Assembly: GCF_000182565.1 (NCBI RefSeq)
Contig: NW_015971537.1
Coordinates: 1,213,299-1,277,298, forward strand
From: Spizellomyces punctatus DAOM BR117
Lineage: Eukaryota > Chytridiomycota > Chytridiomycetes > Spizellomycetales > Spizellomycetaceae
Direction of reading: 5' to 3'
DNA length: 64,000 bases
Within the stretch, counting starts at the first letter, position 1. Each line of letters begins with the position of its first letter. A model generated the notes under the pieces. The model had not been told where the DNA came from. It saw only the letters and a list, made by a program, of their open reading frames with translations, and did no database searches. This document shows positions 1 through 10,564 of the stretch, piece after piece. The position numbers and the translations under genes were made by a program.

Positions 1-2180
1 ACGTCGAGACTGAACACACTGGGTAATAATACCAATGACCGTATCCGACACTCTCTTGATCTCTGCGTACCGACGAGGATTGGTATCCGGCAACACGACC
101 AAAATCATCTGTGGCTTCTTCCTGCATCCTTGACCCGCATCCATGAACGCCGCTTTGAGGTTATTTTCAATATTGTTGTCAGATCCGTATCGGAGGGGCG
201 GTTTTTCTTCGGTGATCTGAAGCCCCGTGTTCTTGCATGTTGAGACGAGTTGACGAACAAATTTATCGACAGCGTCGTTGCGAACTCGTTCGGAGGGAGC
301 GAAAACGAGGACCGCCCAGGAAGAAAGAGTCTTGCCGAACGCAACCATCTTGTCACGAAGGTTCCAGGTGCCGTCGCGGGGTGTGACTTCCTTCTCGCGG
401 GACTTGGGGTGGTAGGAGATGGTGGGTGTGTCGAGGAGGCGGGCTTGAAGGATGCTAGGTTGGCGGCCTACGCGAAGATCAAAAGCACGGAGGTATTCAT
501 TGTCCCGGTAGTCAGTTCCTTCGCGCACGGTTCCGACGAGCTGATTGATCGCGTCGGAGGTCCTGTTCAGACGATCCGTAGGGCGCTGCTGCGCGATGCT
601 GATCATTCGAGACTAGATATAAAGAGAAGTGTGAGTCCATGATATCAATGAAAAACACCAAGTGAAAAGAACGTACCGTCTGTTTCTCATCCAACTTCCT
701 GATGATCCTCTGACCCGGCGGAATCTCACAAACCTCCATCGGCAAGTAGATTCTCCTGTCCCGCTGCCCCGTTACGACGCACGGAAGATGCGGGTATCGA
801 AGACGAATCCCATACACCTGTTCAAAATATCCTTGAACGCTAATCTTGCGACGGGTGCCTTCGCCTTCATAGTCGAACATGGTGCGTGAGGCCGGCGTGA
901 TGGAGATCTCGGAGATACGGTACTTTTTGCGACCAGTCGCGCGGTGTGTGGTTTTGACTTGGAAGTTCCTGAGAGAGCGTTGGAGGCGACGGATATCTCC
1001 TTCATGGAGTTCGCGTTGGAAGGTTTGATCGGTCGTTTCGAGGATACGCTTGGAGACTTCAATGAGCGGACCTGCGAATAGAAGAGTGAGTAACAAAACG
1101 ATGAGATGATAATACAACATACGAGATGGGCTTACCAGGTGCCAAAAAGGCCGTCGTACTGAGGTCCGCATTCAAGAACATTTTTTGCTGTCCGGGCCGC
1201 ATCGAGAGCTTGCATCCGTTCCATGCTTCCGCGCCGCCGCCGAGGTAGCGATCTTGAGGGCTCCGAGAAAAGAGGTTCTGGAGGTACCACCTACAGTAAA
1301 CAAATGCCTATGAGTGATCTCGTTGCAATATTAAAGAAAGCCAATCGACTACATACCCGCGTCCAGAAGGTACACATCCCGGAATCTTTGAGGCATGGTG
1401 ACGAAGAATCACATCAAACACGCTGCAATCAAAATAGAAAGGTGAGATACCGTCGTAAAAAAAATGAAAAGGTACGAGTGTCACTTTACTTGAGAGCATC
1501 CTGCGGCGTTTGAATGGACGGAACTCTGCCTTCAAGGAAATTAACGAGTCGTGTCATGTCGACCGTCACCGCAAACTTGATGGCCACTGTAAACTTGCTG
1601 TAAAGAAAAGTCAATACAAGCAAAGTAAAAAGTAAAGCAGAACTGACGTGGAACTCACCTTTCACGCGGAGGGGGGCCTTCTTCCCTAGGCGCTCGCGGA
1701 GGGGGACTGGTACGACGTTCAGGACCATTGTCTTCTTCTGGGAGAATTGTCGAGAGCATGACGGCTTCAGCGGTCCCGAGGTTGAGCTTCTCCGGTGCGT
1801 AGGCAATCTTTCTACCGTCAAAAACCTTGAACAAAAAAAGAAGGAAAGGAAGAAGCGGTCAGTATCCTAATCCATAAATGAAATGAATAACTACAAGAAC
1901 TTACAATCATACGAGACCTGGGAGTAAAGTACTCTCGGTTCTCCTCAGCCGCAACCACCAAGTTGAACACTTTGCGGTTAATGAGAATGCTGGCCGCAGG
2001 CTTGATCTCGACGTCATACTGGTAGACAGGCTTCGTAGGCGTCGAGAGGGTAGGCCAGTGGTTGGCAATGATGGAGATGGGCTTGCCGACGGAACCAAAC
2101 CCGGGACGCTTGGGGAAGGCGACGGTGGTGATGGGCGCACCGGTAGGTGGACGTGCAGTGGAGGGCGGACGGGCTGTCAT
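1..2180 (-). CDS. Argonaute (partial, 3' end beyond window)
   Basis: Small-RNA-guided silencing protein. Seven exons on the minus strand, all phase-consistent: 1905-2180, 1659-1825, 1490-1597, 1357-1422, 1136-1290, 677-1071 and 1-612, the last open to the window edge. The product starts MTARPPST, then the ArgoN block (RPGFGSVGKPISIIANHW), the L1/PAZ region (YLQNLFSR, YFEQVYGIRLRYPHLPCV), L2 (QTSRMISIAQQRPTDR), MID (WAVLVFAPSE, GLQITEEKPPLRYG) and the first PIWI strands (PQMILVVLPD). The slicer catalytic residues would lie to the left and cannot be checked. The N-terminal extension is only about 25 residues, shorter than the Gln/Arg-rich tails of many AGOs. The start is the first in-frame ATG. 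Family assignment is secure; slicing ability is unknown. Confidence 0.95.
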
Positions 2181-3064
2181 GACAAGCGATGTGGTAAATG
2201 GGGTTCACAACAAAAAAAAGGAATGTGTGTTGAGTAAAAGTGGAGAGTTGGTTGAACAAAGAGTGTGAAAGACCAAAAAGAACAAAAAAATCCATATACG
2301 AGCACAAGGAAAAAAGCGGGGGGGATCGAAAAGGTCCCCTCCTTTTATAATCCGTCAAAATAAGCTTTTGACAATTCGGAGCATAACTTCAAATGACTCA
2401 TGGGGTGGCTTAAACGATCAGTCTGAGACCTCCTTTTTGCGTTTCTTTTCGATGGACCTGAGACCATTGGCTTTTTTGTTCTTCAATATGCCTTTTTGGT
2501 GGGCTTTTTCAGGGCTTTTTACGATCGGTCTGAAACCATACTTTTCTTATGATCAATTATGAGTATCTTGGAAGCAATGCCCTACTCGGCACGCGCTCAA
2601 CAGACAAGCTGTCAAAAACGCGGTCGTGCACACAAGAAAAAGTGTTCTAAATGTTGCTGTTGCCCTACAGCAGTACGCTGACCGCCATCTCAGCAGTACT
2701 CTTCGACCACCCATTTACGATGGAATGCCCTCTTACTTGACCATTGTGCTCACAAGAACAAACCCACTTTTGCCATCTCTTTGGAATGGGTTGACATGAC
2801 CAAACGACACCAAAGCTGTCAAATCCACGATCGGCAGCTAAGCCACATGTGGTTACGTAACCCCTAATTCAACGTGTTGCGAGCAAACTACTAGCTGCAC
2901 ATGATTGCCTGCATTAGACGAGGCATATTTTAGTTGGTAGCAATAAAAGTGTAAGAATAACAGCATGCGGATGTGAATTCCTGATTCATCAATTTAGAAA
3001 CTACAATTATTCCAGTCATAATTCTATGAGGCGCTGACTTTGTTGATTCTGATCTACTGCAAGA
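2181..3064. other. Intergenic, no gene seen
   Basis: AT-rich upstream region of Argonaute. It contains T-rich tracts around 2420-2550 with two related stretches (gaccattggc/gatcggtctg contexts). No ORF with family resemblance and no RNA gene was recognised. Confidence 0.6.
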
Positions 3065-3556
3065 CTATTCAAGAGGAATAATGGTACCATTTCCAGCAAG
3101 GGTCTTCTTCCGGGGAGCAATCCCGCCACAGTTAATCCAGAAACCGCTATCATCAACCCATTCCGTATAACCTACAACAGCCCAGTTGGCATATCCGCCC
3201 TCCCCCCATTTGCGAAGACTTCCGACATGATATCCCTGGCAAGGGAATACATACACGTTGTAATCGTGATAGTTGTTGAATAACGATCCGCAGTCGTAGC
3301 CGACACGCTTTACAGTGTACTGCCCGGTTGCAAGTTGCTTCAACCCCATATTAATGACTGCTACGGTCATCCCAGTTTCGTCAGAGAGACGCAAGGCCAA
3401 GGATTTGGTGAATTGTTCACGTTGGCTATTAACTGGTTTGAAATGCCGGCGGCAATGGCGTTAGCAGCGTTAGTTATCTTCTCGCCAATGTCACTATGGA
3501 CAAAAGAAGCGCAGCTCAAAAGCGACTATAATGTAAGCGAGAGAGAAAAACTTCAT
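3065..3556 (-). CDS. Small secreted-type cysteine-containing protein, structure ambiguous
   Basis: Not assigned to a family. The ORF body (3065-3425) encodes a Tyr/Trp/Gly-rich domain with YDCGSLFNNYHDYNVYVFPC and GEGGYANWAVVGYTEW, four Cys in the C-terminal part, ending GTIIPLE. Upstream, an ATG at 3556 begins a hydrophobic leader (MKFFSLAYIIVAF). Two readings are possible. (1) A 69-nt intron 3426-3494 (GTGACA donor, CTAAC branch-like site, TTAATAG acceptor) gives an intact 140-aa ORF. (2) The intervening +1 frame (LLSCASFVHSDIGEKITNAANAIAAG) looks like the natural continuation of a signal peptide, which would mean two compensating 1-nt frameshifts. I cannot decide between them. Secretion is inferred from the leader only. 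Confidence 0.45.
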
Positions 3557-4655
3557 GATGCTGGTACTTTCTGATTTACGTCCGGGTTGAGTGATTACTA
3601 CAACAAAAAAAACAACAGTGTAAGACAACAAGAATTTTCGAAAAGCACAAGTGGAATTCGGCTAACCTGCTTCGTGTATATCCTGGACAAATCAAAAGAA
3701 AGAGCCAGAGGTCAACGACACAGGGAAAAGAACCCAGAGAGTCCACGGCTTTATATATGCTCAGGAATGCCTCACAACGGGCGTCAGGCAGCAAATGAAG
3801 GAATTGGGAGCAGCTCAGGGTGCAATAGTACGATGGAAAAGCGTCAGATAAAAAACACCTCATTTGATGATGAAATAAAAGGCATACGATAGTTCCGACT
3901 GGGGTTCGTTATGCTAAACTGGGGATGTTGAGCAAGGCCGGCAACTGCTTCCGATAACTGTTGTGATCAGGAGGCTTTCATTGAATGGCAAACCGACGGA
4001 GGCACGATGCCTGCTGTCAGAGAAAGGAAAACCAAGACTGTTGAATAACGGAAGCTCCACACTTGTCGGTGAACTCCTTCATGCTCAAATGGGCATGTTG
4101 AATGTGGCCGGCAGCTGCTTCCGATAACTGCTGAGATCGTGGAAAGTTGCATTGAACGGTAAAACGACGGAGCCAGAGAACCCCGCCCATGGTATACATC
4201 TGTTAGCGGTCCGATCCAGAGCTGAACAAGTTGCATTCTTGCTAAAATAGCACGATCGAAAGCGGACAACGCGGTTGCGGAGTGTATGTTGAATGAAGAT
4301 AAAAAAAGTTCCAATCGGAACCAGGAGCAAAAGTTTAACAACTCTAATTGCATATCTTTGTACGACCACCTTGGCAAAGTCACGCGAGGGCAACCACCGC
4401 GCTTCTCAGCCGCGAGCTTTGCACAAGTCGGCATTTTAGCCCTTTTATGATATACAAGGGAGACGGGGATGAACACCGACGTTGACAGCCAGCGAAACCA
4501 AATTCACCTTCCGGACCAAACATGCAGATTTGACGTTGGAAATCATGACCTTGGGTATATTATAAAAGGCGTCTGACATCCTTTAGCCTGCCCATTACTT
4601 CTCGACCTCTGTATCATACTCTTTACCTGAAGCAATCCCATTGAACTCTCTCAAT
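3557..4655. other. Intergenic with a diverged direct repeat
   Basis: Open frames here are short and unconvincing. About 3905-4010 and 4080-4180 are diverged copies of one another. They share ggccggca-ctgcttccgataactg, then cattgaa(t/c)gg, then a cgacgga block, at a period near 175 bp. The function of the duplication is unknown. Confidence 0.5.
4561..4568 (+). promoter_or_regulatory. TATA box upstream of the 4656 ORF
   Basis: TATAAAAG lies 88 nt upstream of the ATG at 4656, inside tatattataaaagg. Spacing matches other TATA/ATG pairs in this window. Confidence 0.5.
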
Positions 4656-4881
4656 ATGGGTAACAAGCCTTCAAAGACTGACGGAAACCTACGAGAGTTA
4701 GAAAGAGAAACTGACTGGAACCGATAAGAAGTGGAAGCCTACACCCACCTGGAGCTTGAGAGAGTTCCAGCACGTGGCCGGATTCGAGTCTCAGGGGAGC
4801 AAGACTTATGAGATTTTGGCGAAAGCGGCAGAAAAGGATTTGAAATCGCCAGTAACGGCGGAAAAAGATGCTAAAAAGTAA
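4656..4881 (+). pseudogene. Small MGNKPSK-type ORF broken by a frameshift
   Basis: ATG at 4656 opens MGNKPSKTDGNLRELERETDWNR and stops at 4725-4727. A second frame, offset by +1 from 4723, continues DKKWKPTPTWSLREFQHVAGF and ends KDAKK with TAA at 4879-4881. Together these would give about 73 residues, charged and soluble, with an MG start compatible with N-myristoylation. No intron with a suitable phase joins the two frames, so this is either a frameshifted relic or a 1-nt sequence error. A good TATA box upstream favours a once-real gene. Family not recognised. Confidence 0.4.
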
Positions 4882-5319
4882 TCGGCGGTCCGTACCCAGT
4901 GTATTCAGGCGTCAAGACGCATATTCTCGGTAGCATAGGGTTACTGGCGTGTATATAAATGTACATTTTAGAAACAGGATTGTTGTGGGGAGGGAATGGC
5001 TTTGGGATGTATTAAGTTGAGCATTCCCGTAGGAATTTGACGTACTGGTAGTTGAAAAGATTTGACCGTTCCTCATTGATAAATATAAAAGCCACAAAAG
5101 GGCCATCCAAAGTCGTCAGAGTGTGTCGATTAAATCATGGTCATATGGAAGGTGTCATAGCACCAGCAGCGCCGCTTCGGCTGTCACTGGCGGAACCTCC
5201 AAAAAAAGGTCATTGATCAGGGATAGATATCCCACAAAAGGATCTAAACCTCCGTTTAGGGTTGCAAGGCCATGTAGAAAAATGAACTAGACAAAAAGCA
5301 TAGCGGGGTGATTGTAGAT
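4882..5319. other. Intergenic
   Basis: No gene recognised. It leads into the 3' flank of the tRNA gene. Confidence 0.6.
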
Positions 5320-5390
5320 AGCACCACCTGGTTTCGATCCAGGGGCCTCAGGGTTATGAGCCCTGCGCGCTTCCTCTGCGCTATGGTGCT
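5320..5390 (-). tRNA. Initiator tRNA-Met (CAU)
   Basis: The reverse complement folds as a 71-nt intronless tRNA: acceptor AGCACCA/TGGTGCT, anticodon loop in AGGGCTCATAACCCT (anticodon CAT), T-arm GGATCGAAACC. A1-U72 plus A54 and A60 in the T-loop are hallmarks of the eukaryotic initiator. CCA is not encoded. An identical copy lies at 41683-41753. Confidence 0.95.
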
Positions 5391-5914
5391 GTGCTAACAA
5401 TCCAATGTGCATTAGTTACTCTATCACTAGCAAGGGACACGTGCGTGATGGCAAAATCCAAGTGTTTCTATAAAGAACAAATCAGTTGTAGAAATGAATA
5501 TGTCAGCAAGAATAAAGAATAAAAGTAGTAAATGATTTTGCGGCTTAAAAACTTGCCATATTGAGAGAGCCGTTTGTAGTGGACATTATAGAGTAGGAGG
5601 ATAAGCAACTTGATCAGGAAGAGTAGAGAGACGATACAGACAAGAGAGAGAGAGAAGAGAGTAGATTAGTAATAAGTCCAATAATAATAAAAATATCTCT
5701 CACATATCCCCTCTATTTACCCTCATTCCCCCCATTCACACAACACTACTAGTTACTCTCTCCCACTCTCTCCACGGAAATAGAACGCGCTCTGTTTTTG
5801 AATGGAATCCGGATAAATTTGGAACACTCGGACATTTCCCCAGTCTTTCACAGTCACACAATCTAAAAAGGGTCGGAGTCCCGATATTCCCACTTGTTTT
5901 TATTGATTTTCTCA
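5391..5914. other. Intergenic, ABC transporter upstream region
   Basis: Contains a GA-rich purine tract near 5640-5665 and a pyrimidine-rich stretch near 5700-5775. No gene seen. Confidence 0.6.
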
Positions 5915-5922
5915 TATATAAA
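5915..5922 (+). promoter_or_regulatory. TATA box of the ABC transporter gene
   Basis: TATATAAA, 46 nt upstream of the chosen ATG at 5968. If functional, the 5' UTR is very short. Confidence 0.55.
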
Positions 5923-5967
5923 CGATTGCTTCTTTTTCACATTCACACGCATTGCTCTCGCGCAACG

Positions 5968-8900
5968 ATGGCAGATCATCCATCATCATCACAACTGCCA
6001 GAAATGGTACAAGTCAACAAGGTGGAGGATCCACCTGTAGAGGTTGCTGGCAACAACACAAATGACAGTTACAAGGTGGTGGAAGACGATCGCAAGTCTA
6101 CTCGCTCTCGCAAATCATCATTGCATGAATCCCTTCCCGTCATTCCTTCCATCTCTGCTACGCCTGCTCCCGCTGCATCCGGCCCCAAAGACCTCGTAGA
6201 GACCGCAGAAACATATGCACTTGTCAAATCAGAGAAACCGCCCGCCCCTCCCGCCTCCAAACCCGCTCCTGTCAAGCGCATCTCTTACATGGCCCTCTTG
6301 ATGCGTTACTCGACCAATCTGGAGCGTCTCTTGATGGTCATTGGTCTCATTGCTGCTTGCGGTGCTGGGGCCGTACTGCCGCTCATGACCATCATCTTTG
6401 GTGACTTGACAAACACTTTTGGCGCCGTGCAAAACACAGACATGTCAGCGTTGACTCCCATCCAACGATCCGCCATCCAGGACGCCATGCAAGACACCAT
6501 CAATGAGAAATCCCTCATTTTTGTCTACCTCGGCATTGCCATGTTCTTTGCTACCTACATTTACATGGCCACTTGGCTCTTTACCGGGGAAAACATTTCC
6601 CATCGCATCCGTGAAGGCTACCTCCAAGCCATCCTCCGTCAAAACATTGCCTATTTTGACTCGACTGGTGGAGGCCAAGTCTCCACCCGCATCATCACCG
6701 ATACCCAAATGGTTCAGGATGGCATTAGTGAAAAAGTACCCATGTTTTTCATGAACTTTGCCACCTTTGTCGCTGGTTTCGCCGTCGCCTTTTCCCACAG
6801 CTGGAAACTCACCCTCGTCCTCTTGTGCTGCGTTCCCGCCATTGGCATCACCGCTGCCTTTTTGGGACGCTTTGTCGGCAAGTATACCCGTGAAGGACTC
6901 AACTCGTACGCGTCCGCCGGTGATGTCGCTGAAGAAACCTTTTCCTCGATTCGCACCGTCACCTCGTTCATGTCCCAAGAAAAAATGGCCAAAGTCTACT
7001 ATTCCTTGCTCGGCAAGGCCGAGGTCTTTGGCATCAAAAAGCAAATCGTGACGGGAATGGGATGGGGCTGCATCCAGTTTGTCATTTTTTCGACATATGC
7101 CTTGGCCTTTTGGTACGGCTCCAAAATGCTCGTGGACAAGGAAGTCCTGCCCGGAGACATTATGACATGCTTCTTTTCCGTTCTCATTGGTGCCTTTGCC
7201 CTCGCTGGTACTTCGAGTGAAGTCACTGCCTTTTCTTTTGCTATTGGTGCGGGGACAACCTTGTTTGAAGCCATTGACCGCCTGCCCGAGATTGACTCGG
7301 CAGCCCCAGGCGGTTACCGCCCTAACGAGGTCCATGGCCGCATTGTCGTCAAGGACGTGAAATTCCGATACCCCTCGCGTCCCGAAGTCGTTGTCCTCCA
7401 CGGCATGACCTTGACCATTGAACCGGGAACGACTTGTGCGTTGGTGGGAAGTTCAGGTTCAGGAAAGTCGACCATTATTCAGCTCCTCGAACGTTTCTAT
7501 GACCCAGAATCGGGCACTATTCATCTCGACGGTGTTGACATTACCACCCTCAATGTCAAATGGCTCCGTCAGCAAATTGGTTATGTGACCCAGGAACCCG
7601 TCCTGTTCAAAGGGACCTTGTGGGAGAATGTCGCGCACGGTCTCGTTGGCACAGCCGACGAACAACTGCCAAAAGAGAAGAAAATGGACAAGATTATCGA
7701 GGCATGCAAGTTTGCCAATGCCCACAACTTTATCATGGCCCTACCCCAAAAGTACGAAACCCGCATTGGTGAGCGCGGTCTGCTCCTCTCGGGTGGTCAA
7801 AAGCAGCGTATCGCCATTGCGCGAGCCATTGTTAAGAACCCACCGATTCTCTTGCTCGACGAGGCCACGTCCGCCCTCGACACCGAGTCTGAAAAACTGG
7901 TCCAAGAAGCGCTTGACCGCGCCGCGCAAGGCCGTACGACCATTGTCATTGCCCACCGACTCTCCACCATTCGGAACGCAGATAATATCATTGTCATGGA
8001 CCAAGGCAGAATCATTGAGACGGGTACTCACCATTCCTTGGTGGCAAAAGAAGGCGGGTTTTACCGTAAGTTGGTGGAAGCACAGCAGATTAGCGCCAAA
8101 AAGGAAGCAGAAGCAGAAAAGGCGAAACCCAAGGTGGACCCTGACGCCGTTGCCCTTGAGGATGAGCAAGAACCAGCAAAGGGTCTTGTCAGAGCCAACT
8201 CTGTGCACTCGACCCATAGCACCCGTTCGGGTAAAAGCATACCAGACGTGTCAACACCTGGCAAGACACCTCAACCTTCGACTCTCGACACCCTCCGGAT
8301 TTTTAACAAGATTATGAAGCTGAACCGTGCGGAAGCCCACTACATTGCGCTCGGTCTCCTCGGTTCCATTGTCAATGGCATCACCCAACCCGTGTTTGCT
8401 ATCCTCTTTGGACACTTTATCAACGTCTTTTTCATCGTGAATGACGATGCCAAATTACGGCACGATGCAGATTTTTGGGCGCTCATGTTTTTGGTGATTG
8501 GGATTGCCAATTTGTTTGCGAGTTTTATAAAGTTTACCATGTTTGGAATTTCGGGAGAAAAGTTGACCACTCGGTACGTTTTTTTTGGTTTTTTTTTTTA
8601 ATTATATGGGACATTGAGCTGACGCTTTTTTAATTTATAGCCTGCGTGACAAGTCGTTCCGGACCATGATGCGTCAAGATATTGCGTGGTTTGACGTGGA
8701 AGAACACTCTGTCGGAGCTCTCACGTCCAACCTTTCCAACGACGCCCAAAATGTGCAAAACATGTCTGGCCAAATTGCTGGTAACCTCCTCGAACTCACC
8801 ACGTCAATTCTCGGCGGTGCTATTGTAGCCGTCGCGACGGGATGGAAGCTCGGTCTGGTTGTCTTGTCGACCCTCCCACTCATGGTCGCCGCCAACAAAC

Positions 8901-10132
8901 TCCGGATGGATTTGATTCGAAAGGGGAACCAAGCCACAAAGATTTACTATGAGCGGTCAGCTCAAGTTGCTTGTGAAGCCGTGGCAGCCATGCGCACCGT
9001 TGCGGCCCTCAGTCGTGAAGAGGATGTGGCTCAGGTCTACCACCACGACTTGGAAGAGCCTCTACGAATCGGTCGCCGAAATGCCATTGGGAATACCGCC
9101 ATTTACGCCTTCTCTCAAACCGTCACGTTCTTGATCAACGCCCTTGGGTTCTGGTACGGTGGTAAACTCATTGTCACGGGAGAATATGGGGGCTCGGACG
9201 GTGTGCGCACCTTTTTCACAACGTTTATGGCCATTGTCTTTGCCTCCCAAGCCGCGGGCCGTGTCTTTTCGCTCATGCCCGATGTTGGTAAAGCGCACGA
9301 TTCCGCTAAATACATGTTGGACCTCTTTGAGCGCAAACCCCCGATTGACAACTGGGACCCCTCTGGCACGAGCTTGGACAAGGCTACCACCCAAGGCAAA
9401 GTTGAATTCAAAAACGTCCACTTTGTCTACCCCAACCGGCCATCCATCAAGGTCCTCCGTGGCCTCGACCTTGTTGTCAAACCAGGCCAATTCGTTGCCT
9501 TGGTTGGCCCTTCGGGTTGCGGCAAATCCACCACCATTGGCCTCATGGAACGATTTTACGACACTGTTTCTGGCACCATTACCATTGACAACCAACCCAT
9601 CAATTCCCTGTCCATTTCCAACCTCCGCGAGATTGTATCTCTGGTAGGCCAAGAGCCCAACCTCTACAACCTAACCATCAAGGAAAACATTTGCTACGGC
9701 CTCCCTTCCATGCCCTCTGACGAAACCATTATCCAAGCCGCCAAAGACGCCAACATTCACGATTTCATCACATCCTTACCTGATGGGTACGATACCTCTC
9801 TAGGCGGAAAGGGCACCCAACTCTCTGGCGGCCAAAAACAACGCGTGGCCATTGCCCGTGCTTTAATCCGTAACCCCAAAATCCTCTTGCTCGACGAAGC
9901 GACATCCGCCCTAGACGCCACCTCTGAAAAAGTCGTCCAAGCCGCCCTTGATAAAGCTTCCCGGGGCCGTACGACCATTGCTATTGCACATCGGTTGAGT
10001 AGTATCAAGGATGCTGATGTGATTTATGTATTCAAGGATGGTGTTGTTGCAGAGTCGGGGACTCATCAGAGTTTGATTGCCGAACGGGGACTGTATTATC
10101 AGTTGGTTGTTCAGCAGGATTTGAGTGGGTAG
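5968..10132 (+). CDS. Full-size ABC-B multidrug/peptide exporter (P-glycoprotein type)
   Basis: ATP-driven membrane exporter of 1365 aa. Two exons, 5968-8573 and 8641-10132, with one 67-nt intron (GTACGT...TTTATAG) joined in phase at TTR/LRDK. The order is a Ser/Pro-rich N-terminus, TMD1, NBD1 (Walker A GSSGSGKS, signature LSGGQKQR, Walker B ILLLDEATSALD), an acidic linker, TMD2, and NBD2 (GPSGCGKS, LSGGQKQR, ILLLDEATSALD). Both ATP sites look canonical. The start is the first ATG after the TATA box; the open frame extends a few codons upstream without an ATG. Substrate cannot be told from sequence; the subfamily includes drug, sterol and peptide exporters. Confidence 0.95.
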
Positions 10133-10250
10133 ACAGTTTGGGAATGGGGTTTTTTTGGTGTGTTGTATTTTTTTTGTTCTTTTTAGATTTTAATACATGC
10201 CCTTGAAAAGAATACTGAATGGGACAATGTTTTTTCAAGAATGAACCATA

Positions 10251-10278
10251 GTGCGGAGCCGGTGGGTATTGGCACTAG
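10251..10278 (+). repeat. Left terminal inverted repeat
   Basis: 28 bp, a perfect inverted match to 12489-12516. It starts immediately after CATA. Confidence 0.95.
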
Positions 10279-10365
10279 TACAGTGATTCCAACCAATTGA
10301 ATCATAATTTTACTCGATTTAGACTCATGAACTATGATTTGATAATGGTTCGATGCACAAACGAT

Positions 10366-10454
10366 GCTCCACCATTAAAAACGGGTCCAATATGTGCGGC
10401 AATGAACGGATTGAATATTCTGCAGTTGCTCCACCATTGAAAAACGGGTCCAAT
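10366..10454 (+). repeat. Direct repeats in the Fanzor upstream region
   Basis: 10366-10391 and 10428-10454 share gctccaccatt-aaaaacgggtccaat. A second pair, cccatttcccagg-tttcatc, occurs at 10494-10514 and 10523-10543. These are subterminal repeats of the kind that bind transposase or reflect slippage; role unknown. Confidence 0.7.
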
Positions 10455-10472
10455 GCGCAGTTGTCATATCTC

Positions 10473-10480
10473 TATATAAA
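10473..10480 (+). promoter_or_regulatory. TATA box of Fanzor ORF
   Basis: TATATAAA-like ctatataaaccc, about 85 nt upstream of the ATG at 10565, inside the element. The element therefore appears to carry its own Pol II promoter. Confidence 0.6.
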
Positions 10481-10564
10481 CCCGCCTTCTCTGCCCATTT
10501 CCCAGGTTTTCATCATTCTCTTCCCATTTCCCAGGCTTTCATCCATTTTTCTATTCCAATCATC

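Noticed and set aside
3967-4476. 169-aa minus-strand ORF
   Set aside because: It is interrupted by the diverged direct repeat and has no coherent protein features.
6445-7401. 318-aa antisense ORF under the ABC transporter
   Set aside because: It is a shadow of a strongly conserved transporter exon. Its composition reflects the complementary codons.
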